Shown here: in pieces, positions 42,180 to 53,090 of the stretch
Numbering within the stretch: position 1 is the stretch's first letter
How the letters are laid out: each line of letters starts with the position of its first letter
Source: Ascarosepion bandense
Taxonomy: Eukaryota; Mollusca; Cephalopoda; Sepiida; Sepiidae
Reading direction: 5' to 3'
DNA length: 64,000 bases
Assembly (NCBI GenBank): GCA_037127315.1
Contig: JBBBDQ010000310.1
Location: 1,001,001 to 1,065,000, forward strand
The notes under the pieces: generated by a model
Told to the model about the DNA's origin: nothing
Database searches by the model: none
The model's input: the letters and a program-made list of their open reading frames with translations, nothing else
Position numbers and translations under genes: made by a program

Positions 42180-43262
42180 ATTAGAGAGTTCTTTTATTAT
42201 TTTCACCACAGTCCTACATTCGTGATAAGTTCTCCCATAAACTTAATTTCCTCCCCTGTCACGGACCTGGCCATTTTATTAGTTATTAGCAAGGTTATTT
42301 TTCCCAATCTTTTCCAGGTGGTAGATTTTTGGTTATTAAATCTGAACCAGTCTCCAACTGCATTTTAACATTTTTATTTAAGATTTGTACTTGCACGTAC
42401 TTTCTAATATTTAAACCGTCTTGTTCATCTGCTTTTTTTTTTAACGTAGTTATTAACCTTTTTTTCTCGCTCAACAATTGTGCCCGATACGGCTACAATT
42501 TAGGCATTTTTTATTCCGGTAAGGACAGTCTTTGTACCAATGTAATAATCCACAACCGAAACACGGGTTAGGGAGCAAGTTGTCACTATTTTTTATTAGT
42601 TTGATTTAGGAGAAGAATCAATTTGTCTTTTCTTTTTGCCTACTTTTCTATGCCAGATTCCTCAATATCTTTCGAATCTTGGCGTACGCTTACGAATGTC
42701 TGACAGTCCTCCGCTATTTGTTAGAGAGTAGGTTGGCTTATTTTCCAATTTATTTAGAACTCTAAGTCTAATTTCATTGTCTTTTGCTGAAACGAGTGCT
42801 TGAACAAATATCAAATACTTGAAATTATTTGCACTCAATTCTGACAGTTTGCAATCGTCGCAATGCTTATTGACAACCGACGCGAACGTAGTGAAATCTT
42901 CACTATGTTTTCTGGTTAAATTCATACATTTCCACCTCTTATTAAAGAGTGAAATCTTCTGACTAAAAGTTCTGTAAGAATTAAACTTCTTACAGAACCG
43001 CTTCAGTGAATGTGAATTCGCTTGTTTTACAGGCTAAAATATAATTCACAAATTTGGTGTGCTCTGTGGTGCCCATTTTTCGAAGAAGGCGAACTTTCTT
43101 AGCGTCCGACCAATTCTTGCAATCTGTGGCGTATAAATGCTCAGTTCTTTTAAATAAGAGACGAAGGTCATATTCTCGTCCGAAGAATATGTAAAGGTGT
43201 CTATTGCGCCCCAGATCATGTTTTGTGAGAACGCATTTTCGTTTTCGCTAATTTTCCCCAGT
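42180..43262 (-). pseudogene. Minus-strand Gypsy element: gag C-terminus and protease
   Basis: From 43,262 down on the minus strand: gag capsid region (SQNMIWGAIDTFTYSSDEN, then RTEHLYATDCKNWSDAKKVR), KRWKCMNLTRKHSEDFTTFA with VVNKHCDDCKLSELSANNFK, cysteine/histidine-rich linker remnants, then protease KYVQVQILNKNVKMQLETGS, where the catalytic D-T/S-G reads ETGS, and ARSVTGEEIKFMGEL. Frameshifts and stops are frequent and the sequence ends around 42,180 before RT. The start of this gag appears to lie at 47,893-48,117, on the far side of the plus-strand Gypsy insertion. Confidence 0.75.
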
Positions 43263-43266
43263 TAGC

Positions 43267-43410
43267 TGTAGTAATATCATATTTTCCTACACGCAATTTA
43301 TATCTAACCCCTTGGAATTGACAAGTAACACTTTCACTTCACGCCGAGCATGCCTTAGAACATCACGTATACCCTCTTTATGTAAATATGTCAAATAAAT
43401 CTCAATTAGA
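43267..43410 (+). repeat. Left LTR of plus-strand Gypsy
   Basis: Starts TGTAGTAATATCATATTTTC and matches 47,688-47,850 closely to AAATAAATCTCAATT, which includes an AATAAA signal. The right LTR has ~8 extra bases after TATCAT and ~6 after CCTTGG. The two copies diverge soon after CAATT, so the right edge is approximate. The LTR is unusually short (~145-165 bp). Confidence 0.75.
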
Positions 43411-43726
43411 TAACTTTTTCAGCAACGAAAAAAAATCAACTTCTATTATTTGCAATAACAGGCAAAAACACTTCGAACAGAAACCTAACAAACCAACAAC
43501 AACAAAAAACCGCACTGGAAATAACAACGAAGCAAAGGAAAAAGAATTTGTCTTTCACAGAATACCCAAACATTGCCAACCCTTTTTTTAACTCTCCACG
43601 TGTGATCTTTTTGTGCTCGATTGACTGCCATCTTTAATCTGCTACTACCACTATCTTTTCATAACAACCTGACTCGCAACGTGGTTACTTTCTATCTCTA
43701 CGATGTGTCGTAACTATATTCCTTTA

Positions 43727-44482
43727 ATGGATTAGGAAACTCCAAATCCGGCCGAAACTTTTAAACTATTCAAACAACGTTTGGAACTGTATTTTATTCT
43801 TAACAAAATAAAAACAGAACAACAAGTAAACTACATTTTACTGCAAATCGGTAATGAAGGATTGAAAAGGTTCAACACGTGGTCGTTGACGGAGGAGGAA
43901 AAACGTTCTCCTGAAGTTATTTTTAATAGATTCATAGAGAAGCTAGAACCGAAAGAAAATTTCAGAGTCAATCGTTTAAAACTAATGTCGTACAAACAAG
44001 AACAAGAAGAGTCGTTAGATGATTTTGTAAATAGATGTAGACGACTCACACAGAGATGTTCGTTATCTGAATCTGAAAAACAACAGCGGATAATTGAACT
44101 TATCGCCAGCATGCCAATTCCAGACCTTCAAAAAGAGTTACTAAGAAAAGACGATACTCTAACACTAAAAGAAACTGTTCGAATTGGTAAAACATACGAA
44201 GCTTCTAACTTACACCTAAAACAACTTAGGGTCATGCTGAACAATAACGAGGACAAAGGCACTACTATTAAAGCTATAAGAACGCCAACACGTTCTAAGA
44301 AATCAAGCAACTGCCTCAATTGTGGTAGAAGCCATGAATTTCGCCGTGAAGCCTGCCCAGCATTTGGATCAAAATGCAACGCATGTGGTAGAGCTAATCA
44401 CTGGGCAACAGTTTGTTTATCAAACAAGCCAAAACAAAGATCAAGGTCACAAAGTAGAGACCATAGAAAATCGAAATCATAG
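43727..44482 (+). pseudogene. Gypsy gag with zinc knuckle
   Basis: The likely start ATG at 43,727 is followed by a TAG at codon 3 (43,733-43,735). From there the frame is open: AETFKLFKQRLELYFIL, a capsid core, FRVNRLKLMSYKQEQEESLD (the common gag retroelement region) and a C-terminal CNACGRANHWATVC zinc knuckle, preceded by CLNCGRSHEFRREAC. It ends in a basic SRSQSRDHRKSKS tail. About 250 codons. Translation from Met at 43,781 would avoid the stop but lose the N-terminus. Confidence 0.85.
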
Positions 44483-44539
44483 CATCAACCACAACATCGA
44501 AGAAACCAGTCCAAGAAAACGCAATCCATCCAAACTGAT

Positions 44540-45169
44540 GCAGTATTCAACACCCAAGAATTAGAGGAACAACTGGAAGGCATAACATTCAATAGCATCA
44601 AAGCATTCTCTATCACTCAGAGATGAAGCTTTTATTTACGTAAACATCAAATTGCCAAACAGAAGTGGAGTCCACAGGTTGTGATTGAAATCGACACAGG
44701 AGCCCAAGGAAACACACTACCAGTCTCTACATTTCGTAGAATGTTCCCAGAAAAACTAGATGCGCATGGTTTCCCAAACAACAAAGAAATCCAAACAAGG
44801 GACAAGAAACTGGTAGCATACAACGGCACCCCAATAAAATGTTATGGTAGCATTAATATACCATGTAAATACAACAAATCAGACTGGCATAACAGCACTT
44901 TCTACATTGTAGATGTACAAGGGCCAGCAATTCTAGGACTACCCTCATTAGAACAGCTGAAAATAATTACGATTCACAGCACAGTCAAAAAAGATGCACA
45001 CCAAACTCCTGCAGTAACACCAATCAATGCAACCAAAGACCTGATGCAGATGTATCCAGACCGGTTTGATAAAATTGGCTCCATGCCAGGGTCTGTGAGA
45101 CTATCGGTCAACAAAAGCATACAGCCCCATATTGATGCACCTAAAAGACAGCATAAAAAAGGAACTTGA
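44540..45169 (+). pseudogene. Gypsy protease
   Basis: The catalytic motif is IEIDTGAQGNTLP (D-T-G intact) near 44,685-44,720, followed by the flap region and the ILGLPSLEQL helix that ends Gypsy proteases. Upstream linkage to gag is broken by stops near 44,625. After about 45,160 the frame shifts into the RT frame. Confidence 0.8.
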
Positions 45170-46096
45170 CAACATGGTCAAAAACAATATTATCAGGAAG
45201 GTGACAGAACCAACAGATAGGGTTTCAAGCTTCGCATACTCACATAAAAAAGATGGGAGTCTAAGAATCTGTTTAGACCCAAGACACCTGAACTCAGCGC
45301 TCAAAAGACCACACCATGCAACCCCTACAGCTAACACACCATTTCGCAGGTGCCAAGATATTTTCTAAACTTGATGATAAAGCTGGTTATTGGTCTAGAC
45401 ACTTGGACAGCGAATCTCAACTACTAACAACATTCCAATCTCCTTATGGCGGGTACTGCTTTCAGAGATTACCATTTGGATTGAGTGTATCACAAGATAA
45501 TTTTCAAATAAAGATGGACCAGATACTTGAACAAGTTGATGGCGCAATAGGAATCGCTGACGATGTTGTTGTCTATAGCAAAACATAAGAACAAGACAAG
45601 ATTCTACACAGGCTCATGCAAGTTGCTGCTGATAATGGTCGCGTGTTTAATTCAACAAAATGCAAAATCAAGTCAAAAAAGCATATCTTTCTTCGGGATG
45701 ATCTATAGTGAAAATGGTGTCAACCCACACCCAGAAAAGCTCAAGGACCTACAAAACATACCTTACCCAGCTTGTAAGAAAGAGCTACAAGAATTCTTAG
45801 GTCTTATCACATACTTATCACCGTTCATTCCTAACCTGGCTGACAAGACACATACACTAAGAGGACTGTTAAAGAAGGATGCACCCTTTCTTTGGGAAGA
45901 ACACCACAAGGAATGTTGTGAAAAACTCAAAACAGTAATCAGCCAAGATTCTATATTGACATATTTTAACACAGCTGAAATACCAGTACTACAAACCGAT
46001 GCAAGTTTGAAAGGACTTGGAGCTGCATTAATGCAAAACAAAAAAACTCATCGCATATGCATCAAAGTCTCTAACAGACACGGTAAGCATGCATAG
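45132..46096 (+). pseudogene. Gypsy reverse transcriptase and RNase H start, frameshifted
   Basis: The blocks are spread over three frames: KNNIIRKVTEPTD and GSLRICLDPRHLN (45,180-45,290); FSKLDDKAGYWSRHLD, PFGLSVSQDNFQ and the active site GIADDVVVYSK, with IADD in place of YADD (45,360-45,585); then PACKKELQEFLGLITYLSPF and the RNase H start VLQTDASLKGLGAALMQ (45,760-46,040). At least three frameshifts, near 45,160-45,350, 45,590-45,660 and 46,050, make it inactive. Confidence 0.85.
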
Positions 46097-46299
46097 AAAG
46101 AGAACTTCTTGCAATTGTATTTGGTGTCCAAAGATTTCATACATATCTATATGGGCGTAAATTTAAAGTACTCACCGACCATAAGCCACTCATCATGAAA
46201 CTACAGAAGCCACTAACTAGTGCACCTCCTAGACTACAACGAATGATAATCAAGTTACAGTGATACCAGATGTAAATAGAGTACATACCATGACAGAAA

Positions 46300-47069
46300 A
46301 TGATTCTATCTGATACTCTAAGCCGTCTCCCCATCACTGAAAACACTGATACGATTGACCTGAATCTTCGAGTCGATTTGGTGAGATTCAGGAGTGAGCG
46401 CCTGAATGAGATAAGAAAGGAAACCGAGGCTGATCCAATACTTGATCAACTACAAGAAATCATAACAACAGGATGGCCAGACTCAATTAAGGAGCTACCG
46501 CCAGCAATACGGTCATACTGGCCATATAGAGATGAACTATCTGTCAATGATGGTATCATCATGAAAGAGTCAAGCTGCATTACAGCCATCAAGGTATTGA
46601 AAAAACACGTCTTCAAGCCAGAGATGCTGTATACTGGGAGCGGATTAATGCTGATATTGAGAACATTATCAAGAAATGCTCAATATGCCAGGAAAATCTC
46701 CCAGCACAACCAAAGGAAACTTTACAGCCACATGACATCCCCAGCAGAGTATAGGAAGTTGTCGGCACTGATTTGTTTTACTGAAATGATCAAGAATACT
46801 TAATAATTGCTGATTAGTACAGCAAATTTCCAATTATACAGAAAATGACTGGCCTGACTACAAGCAATATGGTCACCTCAGCAATGAAGCAGATATTCTC
46901 CGAACATGGTATTCCCACTAGAGGTGTTAGTGGCATTGGGCCACAATATTCTAGTGAAGCATTCAAAGAATTTGCCAAACAATGGCAATTCGATCACATA
47001 ACATCATCACCAAAGTTCCCAAAATCGAATGGTTTTATTGAACGACAAATTCAAACAAAAGAACATTAA
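46300..47069 (+). pseudogene. Gypsy RNase H end and integrase, catalytic Asp lost
   Basis: Begins with the RNase H end (LSDTLSRLP) and the spacer, then a frameshift into the zinc finger (INADIENIIKKCSICQENLP in another frame) and core. The first Asp is in GTDLF near 46,765. The second block reads GVSGIGPQYSS (46,930-46,960), where the family has Asp-Asn-Gly, so the second catalytic Asp is replaced. The Glu is kept in NGFIERQIQT. Stops follow at 46,801 and 47,067. Confidence 0.8.
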
Positions 47070-47112
47070 CTAAGGCAAAGCAAGGAGGAAGAGATTCTAA
47101 CTTAGCAATGCT

Positions 47113-47622
47113 ATGCCTACGAACAGCACCAATCAACCACAACCTTCCAAGTTCTTAAACAATCGCATTATGAGATCGAACATAACTGCGAAAGTTCCAA
47201 ACTTAAGATTTCCCAACCCTGACCATATCCATGAACAACTGAAACACAGACAGGATATGCAGAAAGTGTATCATGATAGAACAGCTCATGATTTACCAGC
47301 ACTTGTCCCTGGACAAGATATACGTATGCTGGATAACCAAACGGGGAAATGGAAACCAACAACGGTTCTGAGTAAATATGAAGAACCAAGATCTTACATC
47401 ATTCAACTACCAGATGAATCTACAAAAAGACGAAACAGAGTCCAGATAAGAGCAACAGGAACATCCAACAATAAACAAGTTCATTTTAATGATCACATCA
47501 CCTCATCACAAACAGGACACACTAACACAAGCAACATCTCACACCAATTAACTCCAAAACAATCAACATACAACACAACAAGAAGTGGCCACGAAATACA
47601 TAGGCCAAAAATATACAAATAA
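47113..47622 (+). pseudogene. Gypsy pol C-terminal region
   Basis: A 169-codon frame carrying the post-integrase tail: KVYHDRTAHDLPALVPGQDI, NQTGKWKPTTVLSKYEEPRS and a Thr/Ser/Asn-rich end. It is open to the stop before the right LTR, with a polypurine tract (GGTAAGGGGGA) at 47,677-47,687. Confidence 0.8.
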
Positions 47623-47687
47623 CAAATGTACTACCGCACATAACAAAAATCTGAACAATGTCTTTCTTTTCTATCTGGTAAGGGGGA

Positions 47688-47850
47688 TGTAGTAATATCA
47701 TGGAACTATTTTCCTACACGCAATTTACATCTAACCCCTTGGCGTAGGAATTGACAAGTAACACTTTCACTTCACGCCTAGCATGTCTTAGAACATCACG
47801 TATATCCTCTTTATGTAAATATGTCAAATAAATCTCAATTCATATAACGA
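47688..47850 (+). repeat. Right LTR of plus-strand Gypsy
   Basis: Starts TGTAGTAATATCATGGAACT directly after the polypurine tract and matches the left LTR to CTCAATT. The end is set approximately. Confidence 0.75.
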
Positions 47851-47892
47851 TGTATCTGTTGCAATTTACCACGCCTTAACACATCAACATCT

Positions 47893-48117
47893 TTACACTA
47901 GCCAGTTGAAGCAAGTTTTGTTCTCGTCGAATTTGACGTAGAATCTCTTTGAGTTTCTTATATCTGACTTCAGTTTGTTTTTGAAATTCAAACCGTTCTT
48001 TTTCAGCTTGCTTTTGAAATTCAAGTCGTTCTTTCGCAGTTTCAAGTTGCTTTTCTTGCTATTTAAGTTCCCGTTCAAGTTAAGAGATTCGAACATGGCG
48101 GATTTAAATTCATCCAT
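47893..48117 (-). pseudogene. Gag N-terminal coiled coil of the minus-strand Gypsy
   Basis: Met at 48,117 (MDEFKSAMFES), then, in a shifted frame, a charged heptad-like stretch (EKQLETAKERLEFQKQAEKE, FEFQKQTEVRYKKLKEIL). This is a coiled-coil N-terminus of the type that precedes capsid in some Gypsy gags. The capsid part is absent here and appears at 43,262 downward, beyond the plus-strand Gypsy element. The open ORF in frame one is Lys/Asn-rich and is the shifted reading of the same DNA. Confidence 0.6.
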
Positions 48118-48735
48118 GTTTATACGTGTCGTTTGTTTATATTTTGTTTTTGTTTTTGTTTTTTGTTTTTTTTTTGTTTTTTTGTTTTTGTTTTTAGGAT
48201 TACCCGAACACAAATTAAATTCAAATGAAAACTTTTCTTGTTTTGAATAACAAAAGCAAGTTTCTTACTCAATCAGTAACGAAAATAGCAATTAATTAAA
48301 AGTGAATTTTAAAAAGTAACTTTAATTTCTTACTCATTCAAAGAATCACGAGGGCTTCCTTTTTTTCTGAAAAACATGAATTCTCGTAATTTAGCGGCTC
48401 GCGTTCAAATTCAGTGTAAGTTAGTTGCACTTTTTTTTCGTTTGGTTTCCTTTTCAGGAGTACCAAGAAGATTACTGTTGAGTAGAAGAAAGTGTAACAC
48501 AAATAGGACTTTTTTTTTGTTTCGTTTCGTTCGGTTTTCTATTCTGGATTGCCAAGTACTATTGAATAGAACAAAGTGTGACGAAATTTTCCATGCGTAC
48601 AATGTTGAACCAATATTGACAATTTCCACGTAGTCCTTTTGAGGTCCTCAAGAGTTCTTAAGAATTCTGGTCGTCCGTAAGAAATCTCGTGTGGTCCGTA
48701 AGAATCCTCTTCACTAGGTTGTTGTGATCTCGTCA
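48118..48735 (-). other. Leader of the minus-strand Gypsy, low-complexity
   Basis: Between the candidate LTR and gag start. It contains T/G homopolymer-like runs (48,145-48,200) and a direct near-repeat: TCCTTTTCAGGAGTACCAAG and TTCTATTCTGGATTGCCAAG are followed by similar words at 48,430-48,520 and 48,520-48,600. No ORF supported. Confidence 0.35.
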
Positions 48736-48962
48736 CCAGGTTGTTGTGGTCCGTTGGAGACACAAAGACGGAATAGTGTTAAACAAATATATTAAAAAGA
48801 TAGTAGTACAAACATATACAAATGAGCGATTAGCGTGACTGTCAGAGTTATCTGCTGGAATAGATTCCGCTTCTTCTCTCTCTGCCACTCTGCTCTACAA
48901 AGCAGAACTGCAACTTATATATAGTTCGGAATATGGCATATGGGAAAGTCATCATAACAGAA
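48736..48962 (-). repeat. Candidate 5' LTR of the minus-strand Gypsy
   Basis: On the minus strand the block starts TGTTATGATGACTTTCCC, has a TATATATAAG box, then runs to ...CACAACA. It is followed within a few bases by TGGTGACGAGATC, a possible primer-binding site (TGG pairs with tRNA CCA). It lies ~620 bases before the gag start. There is no second LTR to compare with, so the boundaries are tentative. Confidence 0.35.
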
Positions 48963-49215
48963 ACCTAGATGAAAACGTTCATAAATGTTTACTCATAATC
49001 TTACTGGTAAAAGCCGATACAAACATTTATTCTTAACACAAAAATTAACTTTTCTTGAAACTGAAAATGTTAAAGAAAATCAAATAATAAATGAAACAAA
49101 ATTTGTATAGCCTTTAGTATATTTTACTACTTTTTCATTACTTGAATATATTCTCATCCAATTTTTATTACTTATTCCTCATCCCATTTTTTATTACTTT
49201 TTGAAATCTTTTCAC
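48963..49215. other. AT-rich spacer
   Basis: Between the candidate LTR and the Jockey 3' end. Contains short repeated TTTTTATTACTT words that may be the Jockey tail. Confidence 0.35.
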
Positions 49216-51010
49216 CAGCATCAAGGCCACTGGTGTGCAGAGTGGGGGGCTACATAAGAGAAGAGTAAATAAAAAGTGGAACAGGTAACAATGTGTCAGA
49301 GAATGGGGAAGAAAAGGATGGAAATACTGGTGTGAAGAGAGTTACGTGAGAGTAGCATTAAATGGGAAAAGAACGAGATACAATGGGTGTCGAGGAAAGG
49401 ATAAGAAATTAATGGGAATCAAGGAGATAAGAGATGACAATTGACGTTGCATTTAAACTTTTGGAGATTGTAGCTATCAGGGAAAGATACGGAAAGAAGT
49501 TCCACAAATATGAAGTGAGAGAATAGAAATTGTTATATTAGAAGAGCCGGTTACATGTAACTATTTTGACGGTAAAACTGTGGAACCTTGTTGCCAGACT
49601 AGTTGCTCGAGTAAATTCATGTAGAGGGGGCACCAGGGAGCTAAGCTCATCGGAGCAGATGCCGTGAAATATTTGTAGAAGAGACAGAAGGAACCCACAG
49701 CTCATTGGTGAGAAATAACTGGAGTCGAGCTGCCAGGTTGGGATCGATTACATTCCTTTGAATTTTGCTGAAAACCCCGAGATGATTAGCAGGGGCGCCC
49801 GTCCAGATATGACAACAATATTCAATGCACGGGCGGATGGTTGATTTGTATGTATAAAATAGATTCAGGCGGGAAGGACTTTCTCTCCCGTCATATTAAC
49901 CCAACCTTTCTAGGAGTAGTTTTAGCTATTGATTTAATGTAGTCGTTCCACTTGAGTCGGCTGTGAGAGTGAGACCGAGGAGGCGCAGTGTATTGCTTTC
50001 CAGAAGACTACCTTGATCCATGTTGATGAGGGGTTGAAGAGATTATCTATAATGGTTGAAGGATAACAGCTTCGTTTTAGAAGCATTAAAATTTGCAAAC
50101 CATACAAGCCCTGCAAGCACAAATCCATCACAGATCGGAGGTCCGTTTCAAGATCTGCAGCGAGGTTAGCTTTGTCATGCCTACTTGGGGTCTGATTACA
50201 TCAGGGAGATCGCTAATGAAGATCAGAAAAGGCGTCAGACCTAAGATGGAGCCCTGGGGACAGCTGCGTTTGTTTAATAGGATTTGGAGACTTGTTCATT
50301 CAACACGACCTTTATTACGCGGTTTGATAGAAACAGTTGGACCAAATCAAACAAGCGTCCAGTTATGTCATAGTCATGTAGCTTGCGCAGAAGGCTAGCG
50401 TGCCAGACTCTGTCAAATACTTCGGAAATATTCAGGGCAAAAGCTCTAGCTTCGCCTGGTATATGAATACTGTAATGGTCGTTAGCATATCAGCGGTAGA
50501 CCTGGCGAAGCGGAAGCCGTACTATCTGTCGGAGAATAGGTTATGGGCTGTAAGATGTTGAATCAATTCAGCATTGATGATAGCCTCGAACACTTTGCCA
50601 AATATCGGTAGAAAGCTGATACGGCGATAATTAGAGGGGTCCGAAGGTTCTCTAGAGTTCTGAAATACAGGAACCACCAAGGAGGGCTTCTAGCAGGCAA
50701 GACAAGCAGAAAGCAGAGGAGGAGTAGTTATAGAGATTGGAGAGGACAAAGGAGAGTTCAGGGACACATTTCTTCATGACGATGACAGGTATTCCGTCAC
50801 CTCAGCTCGCCTTATGGCGATCAAGCTTTGAAATTATGTTAGAGACCAGAGAGGGGATTATGTATACGTCCCTCAATTGAGCTTCAGTTCTAGATGGAAA
50901 GTCTGGTGCGGATACTCCAGACGAGTCAAATGTGGAAGAAGAATCTGCGAGCAAAGCATTCGGCCTTGTCCGCTGTGGCTGTGAGGACCTGAAATTTATT
51001 GATTTATTGA
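49216..51010 (-). pseudogene. Jockey-type LINE, decayed ORF2 and 3' UTR
   Basis: Minus strand from 51,010 down: SSSTFDSSGVSAPDFPSRTE and IISKLDRHKAS (50,950-50,802), the RT start GGDGIPV, then EARAFALNISEVFDRVWHAS (50,470-50,410), YDITGRLFDLVQ, and fragments of the ADD region. Next come KWNDYIKSIAKT (49,965-49,930) and YLDGRPC, the C-terminal block. The 3' end at 49,216-49,255 has CACTCTGCACACCAGTGGCC, similar to the CTGCGCATCAGTGGC end of other copies. Many stops. Confidence 0.7.
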
Positions 51011-51430
51011 TGTTCATTTTTTGGTTGTTTTGGTGAGAAGAGACTTCAAATAAATGTGACAGACAATCATTGACTGCAACATGTGCAGGAAGACAGCTGG
51101 CCACTGAAAGCGCTTGCAGGGACACCTATCCACGCGCGTCACGGCATTGCAAGAACCCTCATATTATGCAACTGTTGATCAGAGCAGCTGCTCTCGACCC
51201 TACACAAGAATTAGGGATTTTAACTACTAGTCGGAAGCAGAAACCAGAAAACTACCAACCGCACAAAACATAGAAAATTTGTGAGAGCACCAATATTAAG
51301 GCCTGATGAGCAAAAGAACCGAGAACCACTTCCTAAACAGGGAACAAGAGGTGAGCCTCTACTTCAGTTCAAAAGAAGGAGGAGGTGTGCAAACCAGATA
51401 ATTTTTTTTTTAAGATTGTAATTCTTCACA
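51011..51430 (+). repeat. Possible SINE-like repeat, copy S2
   Basis: Shares ACTAGTCGGAAGCAGAAACC (51,228-51,247) with S1 and CTAAACAGGGAACAAGAGGTGAGC (51,333-51,356) with the SINE-like insert at 36.7 kb. It lies directly 5' of a Jockey copy on its minus strand, so it could instead be part of that element's 5' region. Confidence 0.35.
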
Positions 51431-52087
51431 TTTTTGGTGTTGTTTTTGTTAAATTGAAATTAATTTTTTGGTTATTTTATGTCTGTTCCTAAAATGTTAA
51501 TATTTACATCAGTCAAATTATTCTCTAATTTACCAGAGAATCAAGGCCTTTCTCAAGTCTATTAGTGAGTAATGGGCCTTATCCTGACACACTAGCCTAT
51601 GTGTTGGTAGGAGGGGTTACATTCTCAGGACTAAAGTTCTCACTCAATCTGCTCTGCTGTTTAATCCATAAAATAATGCTAATTAAAACTAATGACTGAA
51701 AATAAATAATAAAAATATGAAGAAATAATTTAACAAAGAATTACTTATATTAATAGCTTTTTAATTATTTTTTTTAATTCTTAAGAAATAGTTACAAAAA
51801 GCAGTAACAACAGCTAATATATCAATGATCTTACAAGATTCTTTGGAAGTATCTTATCATTTGAAAAATTCACGCAGTAACACCACCATAATGAAAATTC
51901 TTTCTCTCGTGAGTATTTGGTTGATTTTATACACAGAAATATTTTCCATCAGCATTATTATTTATAAAATGTATTATAATAATAAAGTTACCTTATTCAA
52001 AAATCATGCATAAAACTGTTATCAAAAAGCAGACATTTGTTATACTGTTAGAAGAGAAAAATATATCATGGATTATATTTTACTAAA
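51431..52087. other. Anonymous AT-rich stretch
   Basis: No recognisable element. The 62-codon frame at 51,825-52,013 is hydrophobic at its end but has no support. Confidence 0.45.
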
Positions 52088-52362
52088 GATCTGCGAGGTA
52101 ACTAACTTCACATTTAACAAGAGCAAATATTAAGCACAATAACTTCCATTTTGATTAAGAAAGTGAATCAATTTTGCTTATATTTACAAATATGAAAATA
52201 AGATACATTTTCTAAACATTTCTGCCGCTTATTAGAAATAAAAAATAAGCTACATCTTCTAAATATTTATGCTTTATGAAAATATGAAAATAAATTATAT
52301 TTACTACACATCCTTTTTGTTTAGAAATATGAAAACAAGCACATTTATGTTTTAAGGCCTTT
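52088..52362. repeat. 50-bp minisatellite, first locus
   Basis: Degenerate units around ACATTTATGCTTTT..TTTAG, then AAATATGAAAATAAGCTACATTTTCTA, about five copies with indels. The same unit occurs at 62,440-63,770. The array ends exactly where the Jockey endonuclease fragment begins. Confidence 0.75.
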
Positions 52363-53090
52363 TCCTCTCACCCGTTTGTGTTCGGTGACTTCAATGCCCA
52401 CCATCCCAGGTGGCTGAAAAACTGTCACTGATCTTGCTGATATCTATACCATGACGTTTGCAATCACTCAGTCTCTCACACAATTGGATTTCACCACAAT
52501 TGGATTTCACCACAATTGGATTTTTTCTCCAGTATCCCTAAAGACACGCTTCCCTGCTAGATCTCTGCTACACTTCTGACTCCTGCCATGCCATGCAGCT
52601 CTGTCATTTGGGCAACTCTAAACATGCTGGGGTTTCTGTTAATACCTCTCTCAACTCCTCTCTCCCTAGGAACCTCCGACTATATTTTACTGTTATCAAT
52701 GAGTGATTTCCTTTGTGACATCCTTTGAAACGAAGTGTTTAGTCTCTTCGATGAAGACCGCACCTCTGAGGTCTCCTCTTGGGTGAAAGCTGGCATCGAT
52801 GCCTCGATGCTTTCATCCCAGTCAGGAAGTTCCGACTTGAACCTCATTTCTCCCCTAGGTTTTCTTCTGCTTCCTCGACCGCCATTGCCCACAGAAATCA
52901 CTTCTTCCGGCTTTACCGGAGACATACATCTGGCTATAATAGGCACCTTTTTTCTCTGCTCATATTGAGTGCAAGAGGATCTTAAATAATTTGCTGATAG
53001 AATGAAGCAGCGTATTGCAACCCGAAAATTTGGTTCCAATTAATACTGGAGGCCAGTGGCTTGCAGTGGATGGGAGCGATAGGGCGGTGG
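52363..53090 (+). pseudogene. Jockey-type LINE, endonuclease and linker fragment
   Basis: The plus strand reads FVFGDFNAHHPRWL (52,376-52,420), the conserved GDFN-HH block of the apurinic-type endonuclease, then SSIPKDTLPC. A linker follows with EVFSLFDEDRTSEVSSWVKA (52,735-52,797) and AHRNHFFRLYRR. It stops before RT at about 53,050. A triple near-repeat of CACCACAATTGGATTT at 52,490-52,525 reflects local slippage. Confidence 0.7.

Larger units (their letters stand above)
43267..47850 (+). mobile_element. Plus-strand Ty3/Gypsy retrotransposon, broken
   Basis: Short LTRs at both ends flank gag, protease, RT/RNase H and integrase in standard order. Every coding part is interrupted. It appears inserted into the gag of a minus-strand Gypsy element whose two halves lie at each side. 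No clear target duplication was found, so loss of a few bases at a junction is possible. Confidence 0.85.

Noticed and set aside
43388..43591. 67-codon ORF at the start of the plus-strand Gypsy
   Set aside because: Begins inside the LTR and has a low-complexity Asn/Lys/Thr composition; it is leader sequence upstream of gag.
49205..49256. LTR start TGTAGCCCCCCACTCTGC on the minus strand
   Set aside because: It resembles the conserved 3' end of the Jockey family (CTGCGCATCAGTGG form), so it is better read as the LINE end than as the border of the Gypsy LTR.
51303..51330. Third hammerhead candidate (CTGATGAGCAAAAGAACCGAG)
   Set aside because: The GAAA box is absent at the right place and stem II does not form.
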